This document shows, one piece after another, positions 1 to 11,368 of a stretch of DNA of 64,000 nt. Position numbers and translations under genes: made by a program. How positions within the stretch are numbered: position 1 is the stretch's first letter; each line of letters begins with the position of its first letter. Source of the DNA: Raphanus sativus (Eukaryota > Streptophyta > Magnoliopsida > Brassicales > Brassicaceae). The stretch is taken from contig NC_079518.1 of assembly GCF_000801105.2 (NCBI RefSeq), positions 19,758,800 to 19,822,799 of the forward strand. Direction: 5' to 3'. The notes beneath the pieces were generated by a model, which worked only from the letters and a program-made list of their open reading frames with translations, did no database searches and was not told the origin of the DNA.

Positions 1-319
1 GATTTAATATTATGTTAAAATCATATTTTATATATATATATACATATCTATTTTTCTATCTTAAAATTATTTAAGAAGTGAATTTGGTGATTTTTCATGT
101 TCTCTTTGATTTTAGGCTGAGTCAATAATATTCATAAATATACATTTTATATACTTTAATAATAAACAGTTTTGAAAACATGATTTTTACAATATTTCAG
201 TTATGCATATATTTAATATTATCTTATTTATTATAGTATAAAAATTTCATTGGTTTTAGGTGAATTAAAAATTTTAATAAAAATTTTAATAATATTTATT
301 TATTTGATAATAAACAATC
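1..319. other. AT-rich sequence without a gene
   Basis: Very AT-rich, with TA-rich stretches near position 34. I see no coding run, LTR end or tandem structure here. Recognisable LINE homology begins at about 320. Confidence 0.6.
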
Positions 320-1724
320 ATCATCTACACCATCTTCACCTATTGAGAATAATCTGTCGCAAAAACTACATCAAAGAATTGAAAGATCTTCATGCATTTC
401 ATTGCCTAAATCAATGATTCACACTCAACATGCAAGGGTAACAGACCTCTACGAAGATTCATCACCCCTAATATAACATCTGTCGAGCTATTCTGTCGGT
501 AAAACCATCCTTGTCTTGTAAATATGTCTTCTTCTTTCCAAGATCCATAGATGTAACAAATTCTTGTATTTTCCAAAGAAATGTGCTCAGTTGCATGTTG
601 AAAACTCCCACGATAGGGGTTCTCAACTGATCGGTTCACTGTTAATTGAGCCTCCATCCATATCGTACTTTCCACATCCGCGAGGCAAATAATCTCCTGC
701 AGATTACTATCCTTGTTCGAGTAGATTTTATCATTTCCTGCCTACAACTATACCATAATATCTAAGGGAATAATTAAACTCACCCTGTTTAGACATCTTC
801 CAAAATAGATAATCTATACTGGTGAAAACCGAGGACGATGGAAAAACTGCCGGAGAGGAAGGGATCCTGGAAAATGCCCATGTTCGTAGTGCTGGTGGAT
901 ACTCGAAAAGTACATGATTAGTGGACTCCTCATCTGCCCCACACATACTACAACATAAGTCACAGTCGATCCCCTGAGTTTTAAGGTTCTTCGAAACTGG
1001 TAGCGTACCAGATAAAATTAGCCACACAAAATATCTCAACTTCGGAGGACATTTCAGTTTCCAAGCAAACACCAACAAAGGTTTTACATTTGGTCCAAAA
1101 ATAGTCATCATTTGACCACTATCTGGGGAAAAAGATTCAACCTTGAACCCTGATTTAAACGAATATTTACCACTCCGTAAAGCTCCACCCGACTGTGTCT
1201 GGCTTAGGGCATCTACTGACCGCCAAACCCCTAATGATCTTCACATCATCAGGATGTATAAAAGCATTTATAAAATCCACATTCCATGAACGACCAATCG
1301 AATTGATAAAATGTTCCACCCTTAAAGAAAGATTTAATAATTGAATATGATTTTTTGGTAATGTTGACCTCGAGTGAGGAGCGGGGATCCATGGGTCTGT
1401 CTATACAGAGATTGACCGGTTCCCAATCTTTTTATTAGCCATTTTTAACCAAAGATCTAGTTGAGCAGATGCTTCTCCACCCATAAGAGGACGAATAAGA
1501 TATGTGTTCGACTAGAGGATCAATAATTTGAAAATATATTCCTTTAAAAACCTTTGAGAACAAACATTCTGGTTTGTCTATTAAGCGATATAACTTTTTA
1601 GCCAATAGGGCTGCATTAAAATCCTGAAGATTTCTAAAACTCAGCTCCCCCCCCCTCCTTGTGTGTACATACTTTGTCCCATTAAAGCTAATGAATTCCT
1701 TCTTTATTTCCACTACCACCAGAA
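320..1724 (-). pseudogene. LINE (L1-type) fragment: RT tail, zinc-binding and RNase H regions
   Basis: Three broken minus-strand reading frames follow the order of the C-terminal half of a plant L1 ORF2. At 1719-1435 is the end of the reverse transcriptase domain (LINE-typical YGWRS motif). At 1111-731 is the RVT-associated zinc-binding domain (CSMCG, then TNHVLFEYPPALRTW). At 675-406 is an RNase H-like part (YGSWKEEDIF, corresponding to DGSWK in the second LINE at 3.3-6.4 kb). Stops and frameshifts separate them. The RNase H C-terminus and the poly(A) tail are missing, and the upstream end stops at a copia gag near 1725, so both ends are truncated. It is a dead copy related to the element at 3322-6363. 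Confidence 0.8.
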
Positions 1725-2147
1725 GTGGATGGCTCTCTTCAACTCAAACACTTGGCTAATGTCTGAGACATTTCCAAATGTCTTCAGGAGAGTCTCCCGC
1801 AGGTGCTTAGGAGTCTCACAATAGCTGTAAGCTTCAATGAGAGGCACTTCAGGAGATCCTTGCAGCACGGAAAGCACCATCAAGTCTTCTTGTACCCACT
1901 TCTTTGCTTCACCAACCGCAAGGGCTTTTCCCTTTTCACCTTCTTCAGTTTCTTTAGCCACTGGCTTTGGACCATCATCTGTGATGTGGTTCCACAGCCA
2001 TATCCTTCCAATGGCGGTTTTCACCAACCTAGACCACAGGAGATAGTTTGAACCTCCTTTCAACGCAACCGGAACCGTAACAAGCTTAGTGAAGTTGTTT
2101 CCATCTATTTTCTCTTGCTTGAACCAGAAATGACACCAAAGCTTCAA
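1725..2147 (-). pseudogene. Ty1/copia gag N-terminal fragment
   Basis: The reading frame resembles the N-terminal gag region of plant copia elements: a GGSNYLLWSRLVKTAIG block, WVQEDLMVLSVLQGS, then EAYSYCETPK and FELKRAI. This is the capsid-like region that would package element RNA. It breaks off after about 140 residues where LINE sequence begins near 1725. A primer-binding site and LTR lie just upstream at 2331-2778, so this is the 5' part of a minus-strand copia element whose remainder has been lost. Family assignment rests on motif memory only. Confidence 0.7.
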
Positions 2148-2330
2148 TCTTGCAACTCAGCTGAAGAACCAACAGTACTAGTTTTCAAGAACACACGAAC
2201 TCCACGATCCAGCACCAAAGAACACAGCTTTATCACAAGGCTTCTTGGACACCACAGGAACACAAGAGCAGGAACACAAGAACCGCAAGTAAGGTTACCA
2301 ACAAAAGAGATCTCTCAATACCAAAGCCAA

Positions 2331-2345
2331 CCTGCTCTGATACTA
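2331..2345 (-). other. copia primer-binding site (tRNA-iMet type)
   Basis: On the minus strand the sequence TAGTATCAGAGCAGG differs at one base from the usual plant copia site TGGTATCAGAGC. It directly abuts the LTR end (TCTCA) at 2346 and lies between the LTR and the gag fragment, which is the expected order. Confidence 0.7.
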
Positions 2346-2778
2346 TGAGATTTTAGAGAATATAGTAGGTATTGAGAGATTAATGGTAGATTAGAAGAGA
2401 TTAAGATAGATTTGTGAGAAGATTAAGTGGAAATGAGTTTAAGAGTATTTGAGAATCACGATGAACAAGTGAGAGAGACTTCAAACTCCATTAATTTATC
2501 ACAAATGAGAGTCTACAAGGATATAAGGAGACCACAAGACTGTCTAGGTTCAATGTATTCAAGCTAGACTACTAAGCATGTGAAGTCAATACAAATACTT
2601 GGCTGAGAGGCTTCACATGCTTGGACAGGCTGTCATGAGCTTCTTCCTTTGACCAAACATTATCCTACTCTAGCTTCTTCCTTGATGGGCGAGTACTTAG
2701 CTATAGTCATAGATGCAAGGTAACTTCTCAAGTCTGCCTCACTTTTCAAGTCTGCCTCACTTTCTGCCTAACTTCTCA
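2346..2778 (-). mobile_element. LTR of the truncated copia element
   Basis: The inner boundary is set by the adjacent primer-binding site. The outer boundary is inferred from the short inverted ends TGAGA...TCTCA, giving about 433 bp. The second LTR is not present, so the outer edge and target-site duplication cannot be confirmed. A short direct duplication (a tandem AAGTCTGCCTCACTTT-like stretch near 2730-2765) lies near the outer end. Confidence 0.5.
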
Positions 2779-2819
2779 TCTCTTATAACCATATTTAAAC
2801 AGTAGATTTTACTATGTAG

Positions 2820-3290
2820 TCTGTTTGAAGCTTAGTTTCTTAACTATAATCGGTTTCTCTTACTTTTTCGTACTGACTCTCTGTTTCAGCGATGACTAAT
2901 GACTTCTTCAATAATATTCCTTTGTGCAGGCATATGAACTTATTGCGAAAGGACTGCGGTTTGTCTGCTCTAACACAACTGATAAAACCCCAAAGTCTGT
3001 TGTGCTGAGCACACAAGGGAACGGTTTACTTAAAAATAATATCATAATAGTATTTGGGATGAGCACCTTTACAAGTCTATAACCTGTAAGTATAAGTAGA
3101 CTTGACTATGTTTGGTTTCAGAGCAGAAGCTCTTATCTCTCTATGTGCCTTGGGGGATCTCACAGTTGAGACGAGGACAAAGTGGCTACGCTCTTAACCT
3201 TTGAGGGACCGGTCGTTTGAGTTTGATTCTTTATTTTGATGTATTGGTACTTGAAGTTATGAATGAAAGCAAGTATTTCTAGTGAAAAAA
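2820..3290 (+). pseudogene. Unidentified gene remnant with exon-like segments
   Basis: Two stretches look like exons preceded by pyrimidine-rich acceptors. One begins after a TTTGTGCAG acceptor at 2930 and reads AYELIAKGLRFVCSNTTDK onward for about 35 codons. The second follows TTTGGTTTCAG near 3121 and stays open for about 25 codons to a TAA. A 3'UTR-like AT-rich stretch ending in an A run follows at about 3283. I do not recognise the protein. No start codon or complete frame is visible, and a competing frame is open over the first segment, so this is probably a captured or decayed gene piece. Confidence 0.3.
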
Positions 3291-3354
3291 AAAGTATGAC
3301 AAATAGGTTACAAGTTTGAGATTTTTTTTTTTTTTTGTCATCAAATACACAGAC

Positions 3355-4218
3355 TCATATAGACTCTGCACACCAAACCGGTAGCTCTGCATCCATGTGA
3401 ACGACGAAAGACGATTGTTGTCTCGCACTGCGTGCTAAAAGATCCGCCCTTGAATTCTCCGTTCGTGGTACATGAATGAGCTGTGAGCTATGGAAACTGC
3501 TTTGTAGACTCTTTATATCCTCCAGATAACTTGCGAACGCTGGCCACTCCTCTGGTTCCGAAACCATCTTCACCAACTGAGAACAATCCGTTGCAAACGT
3601 AACCTGAAACTGTCGTAAGTTTTTCATACACTCCATTGCCCAAATTAAAGCCTCCACCTCCGAGTGTAGGGGTGATATACTGGCTCGAACATTTCGCGCC
3701 CCCATTAGTCCCTCAAAACCTTCCAAGGTGCTATACCAGCCTTGTCCCGAGAAAACGTCTTTGTCCTTCCACGATCCATCTGTAAAACACCATCTCCCTG
3801 GAATTGTGTTTTGTTGAATAGCTTGTGGCGGTAGAGTTCTTCTTACATCTAGTTCTTGTGCTGCTGCCCACATACTAGATTCCGTTTCTGCCAATTTTAA
3901 AGTGTCCATTGGATCCACATCCAGGTTACTAAACACTTTGTTGTTCCTTGCCTTCCAAATGTACCATAGAATCCATGCAAAGTGATGATCATCCATCTTT
4001 GGCAGGACTCGCCAGAATAAATGATCCATATTAGTAAACAGTGCTTCTGAAGGGAAGACATGTGGATTTGTTGGTATCTTTGATAGTGCCCATACCTGCC
4101 GGGCTGGGGGACACTCAAAGAAAACATGATTTATAGATTCCTCAGCATGTCCACATCTATCACACCAATATCCCCTTTCATCCCTCTTGCTTGAAGATTC
4201 TTCCTGACCGACATACAC
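3355..4218 (-). pseudogene. LINE zinc-binding and RNase H C-terminal region
   Basis: This 287-codon frame starts inside the RVT-associated zinc-binding domain (CDRCG, then INHVFFECPPARQVWALS). It continues into a plant-type RNase H (FTDGSWKDKDVFSGQGWY with the first catalytic Asp, SEVEALIWAMECM with Glu, ATDCSQLVKM with Asp, and ENSRADLLAR near the end). It terminates about 20 bp before the oligo(A) tail. A frameshift near 4250 and another near 4165 separate it from the RT frame. The RNase H active-site residues look intact, so decay of the copy is fairly recent. Confidence 0.85.
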
Positions 4219-4246
4219 CCTGTTACAATCTGCCAGAGAAAGTGCT

Positions 4247-6311
4247 TCATTTTTGGGGGCACTTCACCTGCCAGCATCTAGCTTTCAAATCATTTACTGT
4301 CGGGCCAAATATAATTGGTGGATTTCCTTTATCTGGGTAGACTCTTTCCACCTCGTAACCTGATTTAACCGTATATCTTCCATTTTTAGTGAAATGCCAA
4401 CCATCCTTGTCATCCATATTATTTTTGCTAAGTGGTATGCTTTCAATAATTTTCACATCCCGCGGGTCCACCAAAGCTCGAATGGCTTGTGAATTCCAAG
4501 TCCTAGAACCGGGAATGATAAGAGAATCCACCGTAAGTTCCGGAAACAGATTATTTTGATTTTTATTTGCTGGTCTCGGGCGAGTGGTTGGGAGCCAGGG
4601 ATCATTCCATACTGAAATGGATGACCCTGTTCCCACCCGTTTAATTAGTCCTTTGCTAACCAGAGATCTAGCTGATATTATACTCCGCCAACCATATGAA
4701 GGGGAGTAAGAGCGGACCGGTTCCAGGGGTGAAGCGTTCCTGTAATACCGACCCTTAAAAACTCTTGAAAAAAGAGTATTCGGCTTATTTATTAGCCGCC
4801 AAAGTTGCTTACCAAGCATTGCCGTATTAAAATTCATAATATCTTTGAAGCCCAACCCACCATCTTCTTTAGGAAGACACACTTTGTCCCATGATTTCCA
4901 ATGTATACCTTTAGTACTTCCTCCAGGACTCCACCAAAATTTTGCTACCGCACTCGTTAGCTTTTTAATAGTTGTCTGTGGTAGTCTATAACAGGACATT
5001 ACATGATTTGGTAGAGCTGTGACCACTGACTTAATAACAACTTCTTTGCCTCCTTTAGTAAAAATATCTAAAGGTCCACCCATTGATCCTAGTATTTATC
5101 CGGTCCTGTACAAAACTAAATACTTGAACCTTAGATCCCCCCCCTTTGTTTTCCGGCAATCCCAAGTAAGATCCCATACCTCCAATATTTTGTATTCCTA
5201 GTATGTCCCGCATTTCCTGTCTCCTGGGTTCCTCAATTTTATGTCCAAATTGAATTGATGATTTTTGAAAATTTATCAATTGACCCGATACTGCCTCATA
5301 TTCCTTTAAAATCCTGAGAATAGTTTCACATTCATCCTTTTGTGCTTTACAAAAGAAAAGACTGTCGTCCGCAAATAGTAGATGAGATATTGATGGACAA
5401 GCTCTCGCTACTTTCATTCCTGTCAGTTGTTTCCCTTGTTCCGCTTTCTTAATATTTGCAATCAGCGCCTCCGTTACACAAAATAAACAGATATGGAGAT
5501 AGTGGATCCCCTTGCCTAAGTCCCCTGTGTGGTATTATAAGTCCCTTTGGTTGCCCATTAAGCAGTACTCGATACTGAACTGAGGATATACAACCCATCA
5601 TTAGTTTCGTCCAATGTGGGTCAAATCCTAGTTTGTTTAGTAATGCTTGGATAAAATCCCATTCCACCCTATCATATGCTTTACTCATATCCGTTTTATC
5701 GCCATGTACTTGTTTTGACAAGACTTATTCGTCCTTAAACCATGAAACATCTCTTGTGCAATCAGAATATTATCTGAAATTAACCTCACTGGTACAAAAG
5801 CCGATTGTGTTTCCGATATCAATTTCGGTAGGCACACTTTCAACCTCTCACATAACACTTTTGATATAATCTTATAGCCCACATTGCAGAGACTAATGGG
5901 CCTCAACTCTGTCATTCTCGTAGGTCTCTCCGTTTTGGGAATCATACAAATATTAGTAAGATTTAACCTTGGATCCAACTCCCCTGTAGCCAAGAAATTA
6001 TTCACCAAATCCACTAGATCATCCTTAATGATATGCCAAGAAACTTGAAAAAATAAAGCAGTCATTCCATCAGGTCCTGGTGCCTTTTCTGGATGCATCA
6101 TAAATAAAGCCTGTTTCACCTCCTCCTCCGTTGCCACCCGTAAGAGACGTTGATTCATCTGGGGAGAGATAGATGGTGTTACCTCCTCCAGAAAATTTTC
6201 AAACTCCGAAGGGTCACTTGAAGTAAACAGATTCCCAAAATAGTCCACGGCCACCTTCTCCACCCCATCTACATCCGTTATCCAACTTCCGACTTCATCA
6301 TAAAGACCCAC
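4247..6311 (-). pseudogene. LINE reverse transcriptase region, frameshifted
   Basis: The RT motifs appear in order across three frame changes. KAPGPDGMTALFFQ and LRPISLCNVGYKIISKVL are near 6090-5870. [14 protein letters not shown] and [13 protein letters not shown] are near 5700-5480. The catalytic SHLLFADDSLFF is near 5380-5340. The thumb region with YGWRSI is near 4690. One base appears lost near 5698 (in ATAAAA before CGG) and one gained near 5473 (TGTAACGG for TGTACGG), with another break near 5060. This domain normally copies LINE RNA into DNA at the nicked target. The FADD catalytic residues remain, but the enzyme cannot be made from this copy. Confidence 0.88.
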
Positions 6312-6371
6312 AATTCTATTACGAATCCTTCTTTGCCTCGTTAAAGCATGATAAAAATTGGTATTGAGATT

Positions 6372-7370
6372 AATTATTGACCTTTAGATCAAATGTTAAT
6401 CTGTGGTTTAAAATGTAATTAGAGTTTATAATTTTTATTATATTTAAGTGTAAAATTAAAGTTTCAGTGAACTTTTTAAGATCAATATATTTTATGGGTT
6501 TATACCCTAAACTCCAAACTTAAATCCTATATACAAAGTTATAAATCTGAAATTTTCAAATTTATCATATAAAAGTGTAAAACTTAAACTCCAAGTATAT
6601 TCTAAAAAACAAACTAAAATCTTAATTTTTATTCAAATTTTAATATATAAAAAAAACACTAAATATTGTCACCCTAAACCATAAACATGCCCTAAACCCT
6701 AACTACATATCTCAAACCCTATATCTTAAATTCCATTTTATACATAAATCTTCAACTTAAAACATTTTAATCCAACACTTAGATTAAATATCATACAGAA
6801 GTATTCAACTTTAAATATAATAATACAAACCATACATATACCTATAGCCCCTAGCTACTTATACTCCATACCCTATATCATATTCCAATCTCTATAAAAA
6901 AATATTAAATTATAACATTTTAAATTGATAACACTTATTTTATACTAAATTATGAAGTTATACAAACTGTAAAGTCTAAATAAAATCAGTATATTCATAA
7001 TACAACTTCAATCCTTAAACTCCGAACCACATACTTCATATTGACATATATCACATAAAACATTAAATTTTAACTTTTCAATCAATCACACAATTTGAAA
7101 AAATTTAAATACAAAATACAGATTAAAAGTTTTAATTATGATATCAAATTATTTAAAATTTAAATAATTTTTACAATAGTTATAAATAAAAAAGAAGATA
7201 ATTTGTACTGTTCGTTTTTGAACCATTGATTGATTTTTAAATCAAATGTCCAAAATCAATCTCATATATATCTCTACCCTTGTTTTCTATTGGCTTGGTG
7301 CGGATCACCCTCTGCACCATTAGATCATATTGAATCAACGCTTGAGATTTGTTCCTTTTTCCAATTATTT
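6372..7370. other. AT-rich intergenic stretch with CCCTAAA-like words
   Basis: No gene is visible. Scattered degenerate telomere-like words (CCCTAAAC, AACCCTATA) occur at about 6500-6900, similar in character to the array near 20-21 kb but much less ordered. Confidence 0.5.
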
Positions 7371-7373
7371 TCT

Positions 7374-7778
<405 letters not shown>

Positions 7779-7883
7779 TAAGCTGTGCTCGCCGCCCTAG
7801 CAAACCTCGGCCTCCTTTTCTCCGCCGCACTAGCCAAAAGGTGATTTCCACCGCCGCCAGAATCGAACAAAAAGGGATCTCCA

Positions 7884-8120
7884 ATGTCGTCGCCGTCAAG
7901 CGATTCGTGGAAAACAGGGATGGAGAGGAAGAAGAAAGGAGCTCCGATCAAATTCTTGGTGCCTCTGATTTACGCGCCTGCGCTTCCTTAGGTTCGCTTG
8001 TCCTTGAGACATCATCTTGTTCTCAAGGATCGTCTCTTCGGTCTTGTCCTCGCTGGTGCTTTCGCTCATGGCTTCTATCTCGTGAATCCTCTTTTTATTA
8101 TTGCCTCTCCATTAACTAAT
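7884..8120 (+). pseudogene. Small putative membrane protein gene, broken by a stop
   Basis: From the ATG at 7884 a frame reads MSSPSSDSWKTGMERKKKG, then a hydrophobic run (FLVPLIYAPALP). A TAG at 7989-7991 follows, and the same frame goes on with RLSLRHHLVLKDRLFGLVLAGAFAHGFYL. Two hydrophobic segments around a basic loop suggest a small (~70-80 aa) membrane protein. The sequence after TATCTC (GTGAATCC, near 8094) could be an intron donor, so the real C-terminus may lie downstream. The TAG probably replaces a TTG leucine codon. The gene looks conserved apart from the stop, but I do not recognise the family. A pseudogene and a single-base sequence error are both possible. Confidence 0.45.
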
Positions 8121-9599
8121 CTTTGTTGCTTTCTTGTCTGATTGTGAATCATATTGGGTTGATAAGGTGTTATTACAATTTTTAGCATAGCTGATTTTTC
8201 TTTCATCACCTCTTGTCTGAAGATTTGGTTGTCTCCTAGCTTCTTAAACTTGTATAGCTGCGTGTTGTCTTGTTGAGTTTCATCACCTCTTATCTGAAGA
8301 TTTGGTAGAAAAAAATGTACCTTCACCAGTCTTGTGGACAGCTTCAAGCTTTTGAAGGAAGGCAAAGACGACTTGACGGAAGAAGATATTTACCTCTCTT
8401 GTGATCTCGGTTGGTGTCACTCGCATTGGCCACCCTTGAAAATGTTGAGTCAAAAGATGATGTAACAGTGAGAATGATGCAGAAGACGATGATGAAAGAA
8501 ACACACGAATGTTGCAGTCTCTCACTGGAATGCCAAGTGCAGCCTTTGAAGGTATTGTGACAGTAAAGACTTAAGACTTTCTTCTTCTCAGAGTTTTGCT
8601 TGTATCTCTGCTTCTTCTCAGCTTGATCTTTGAGAAGTGTTCTGCTTGTTTCAGTTTTAGTTAGAGACCAAGGTTCTGATTTGAAAGAATCAATCTGCCT
8701 CGTACGTTGTGTTCTCGCCCTTCCTCTTCAATCCTTCGGTTTCGAGTGGCAGAAGATTGTTGATGATTAGACTGATCGGAAGAGCTCACGTTTATCTATC
8801 AATACAGACTTGTATATCATCTCACGACTACAGCGAAGTATAAACTTTCTGGTATGTAGACAAAACTTCCAGTCTATATAGCTCTTAATATTGGTACATT
8901 TGCTTCGATCACTTGTTGACACTGGTTTATGGAGTATCGTGGATGGTGATTTTCTTGAAAATGTTTGTGATGAAGATATGTTTTTGCTTGATACAGTGAT
9001 ATATTTTTGTTGCTATTTGTTTGTGTCTAAGACTGTTTCGGTCAGGTTGATAAAAGGGCTAATATTCTTGAAATTTATTGCAATCATTGTGTTACTGATC
9101 CCATTTGCTCGCATGACGCTGCTACTTGATCTTTTTGGTTCTTTGCTTGAGAAACTGAAAGACTTGCATTAAGCCTCTGATCACTTTCTTTATGTGTGTT
9201 TCTGCAAGTAAAAATGGTTAAGGGCTTTGTATGTACTTTTCATTCTGAAGGGTTATTTGGGATTTAAAGTTTTTGACATTCTCAGAGTTTCCATAAATTT
9301 GCAGCAGGTAACATCATTTGCCCTTTATGAGTCTGTGCAATAATCTTGACGACAGAGGTGGAAAGGCAGCGAGGTGGATGGGACGAGCTTGCTGTGATGA
9401 ATGGGGCGGAGAGGCGTCGGATTTGAAGAAGCTGCGTTGTGGAGATGGCAGAGGAAGCTAGCGGTGGTAGTGGTGGCGGCACTAAAAGATAGAGCACTAG
9501 AAGATAGGAGATAGTGAGGGTTTATTAGTGGTAGATTGATAGTTTTTATGATTGTGTTGTGGTCTGTATGAACAAGATAATGTTTTATGGGTTTTTAAC
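8121..9599 (+). other. Unresolved region with gene-like debris
   Basis: No complete gene can be built. A coding-like stretch near 8665-8765 reads VRDQGSDLKESICLVR onward and ends at a TAG. Two near-copies of TCATCACCTCTTGTCTGAAGATTTGGT lie about 80 bp apart (8205 and 8281). A 93-codon frame at 8891-9172 is hydrophobic and has no recognisable motif. GC-richer sequence at 9350-9480 could be a reversed exon. I infer remnants of one or more genes. Confidence 0.3.
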
Positions 9600-10427
9600 T
9601 GATCGTACCACAGACGTTCTTTCCCGTCTAACTCGCCAAGCCAAGACTGATGGTCTTGCCAGAATCAGCTTAGGCCGAGAGGATTCCGATTCAGACCGTA
9701 GCTTCTCTCTTTTGGGCTGTTTGGTTCGTACCTCAGGTACCGACGGACGTACTGATGGACTGACCGGCAAGTTCGATCTGTACATGAACTTTGATCATCT
9801 TAATTTCTCTAAGGCAAGAATCCTCAAGCTCTCAGAAGACTTAACCCACGCTTGGACACACTCCGTTCGTGAAGGACATCCAGTTGACCATGCCGATCAT
9901 CCTGCATGCATCCTTCTCCTTACCGCTGTGCATACACCAAGTTTGGATGAACCTGGAATAGTAGGCGAAGGGTCACCTTGACCAGTCTTCATCAGTTTCC
10001 ACACTTTGACTCATTTATCATTTTCTTGTCAAAGTTTTCATTTTCTATATATTGTTTTCCGCATTTTTCTTTATTTTTCTTTGACTATACAAACTATAAG
10101 TATGTAATCTCTTCATTGAAATAAGATAATTGATTTTCCCCTTTCTTTTGAGTTCAATCTCTTTGTTCTTTGTAGAACATTTTATTGTTTCTTGGTGAGG
10201 TTATCTCCAATCGAACACCCTCTTTCTCGTTGAACATGTGCCTCATATCAGGCAACGGATCAAGATAGCTTCCTTGTTGGACCTGTACGTCATATCAGAA
10301 AACAATCAAGCTCGGGAATATCAGCAGCCATTCTGCAACTGCTGTGCGACCCTTCATTCCATCAGTTCTCTATTCAGAGTTCATATCTAATCCAATCCGG
10401 TCGATTGATCCTATTTATGGTGTATCA
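9600..10427 (+). repeat. 5' LTR of the short-interior element
   Basis: The boundaries come from alignment with the second copy and the TG...CA ends. The primer-binding-like site follows at 10430-10440, which sets the orientation as plus. Confidence 0.7.
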
Positions 10428-10547
10428 AGTGGAATCAGAGTCACTATTGTCTATCCATCTTCTCATCTTCCATTTTCTTTTTCTTCAAACACTTCTTCAT
10501 TTTTCTATCTCAGATCTGGGCCATCTCTTTACCAACCATATAAAAAA

Positions 10548-11368
10548 TGATCTAACAGGACGTTCTTTCCCGTCCAACTCGCCAAGCCAAGACTTATGGT
10601 ATTGCCAGACTCACTTTAGACCGAGAGGATTCTGATTCAGACCGTAGCTTCTCTTTTTTGGCCCGTTTGGTTTGTACCGCAGGTACCGACGGACGTACTG
10701 ATGGACTGACCGGCAAGTTCGATCAGTACATGAACTTTGATCATCTGAATTTCTCTAAGGCAAGAATCCTCAAGCTCTCAGAAGACTTAACCCACACTTG
10801 GACACACTTCTTTCGTGAAGGACATCCGACCGACCATACCGATCATCCCGCATGCGTCCTTCTCCTTACCGCCGTGCATACACCAAGTTTGGATGAACCT
10901 GGACAGTAGGCGAATGGTCACCTTGACTAGTCTTCATCAGTTTCCGCACTTTGACTCATTTATCATTTTTGAGTCAAAGTTTTCATTTTCTATGTATTTT
11001 TCCGCAATTTCCTTTATTTTTCTTTGACTACAAACTCTATAAGTATGTAATCTCTTCATTGAAATAAGATAATCGATTTTCCCCTTTCTTTTGAGTTCAA
11101 TCTCTTTGTTCTTTGTAGAACATTTTAATGTTTCTTGGTGAGGTTATCTTCAAGTGAACACCTATTTCTCGTTGGACATGTGCATCATATCAGGCAATGG
11201 ATCGAGATCGCTTCCTTGTTGTATACGTGTGTCATATCAGATAACAATCAAGCTCGGGAATATCAGCAGCATTCCGCAACTGCTGTGCCACCCTTCATTC
11301 CATCAGTTTTCTATTCAGAGTTTATATCTAATCCAATCCGGTCTAGTGATCCTATTTAGGGTGTATCA
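10548..11368 (+). repeat. 3' LTR of the short-interior element
   Basis: It is highly similar to 9600-10427 with small indels, for example at the start (TGATCTAACAGG against TGATCGTACCACAG). Gypsy gag sequence in the opposite orientation begins immediately after it. Confidence 0.7.

Larger units (their letters stand above)
3322..6363 (-). mobile_element. 5'-truncated L1-type LINE
   Basis: This minus-strand element carries most of ORF2 from within the reverse transcriptase to RNase H, and ends in an oligo(A) tail (T run at 3322-3336 on the plus strand). The 5' end is truncated inside the region before the RT palm. The 8-bp sequence TTGAGATT occurs at both edges (3316-3323 and 6364-6371) and may be the target-site duplication, although 8 bp is short for L1. 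At least four frameshifts break the ORF, so it cannot be mobile on its own. Confidence 0.85.
9600..11368 (+). mobile_element. LTR element with two long LTRs and a 120-bp interior
   Basis: Two closely similar ~825-bp direct repeats (9600-10427 and 10548-11368) begin TGATC and end GTATCA, as LTRs do. They enclose only about 120 bp. The interior starts with AGTGGAATCAGAG, close to the plant primer-binding site TGGTATCAGAG. Each LTR contains a similar open stretch (TDGRTDGLTGKFD, then MNFDHLNFSKARILKL), but the frame is interrupted differently in the two. The flanking 5-mers (TTAAC and CCATC) do not match, so no target-site duplication is seen. This is either an element with almost all of its interior deleted or a non-autonomous short-interior family. 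Confidence 0.7.

Noticed and set aside
9559..10909. Pair of related open stretches (TDGRTDGLTGKFD...) as a duplicated gene
   Set aside because: They lie inside the two LTRs and are interrupted at different points; the similarity is explained by LTR duplication.
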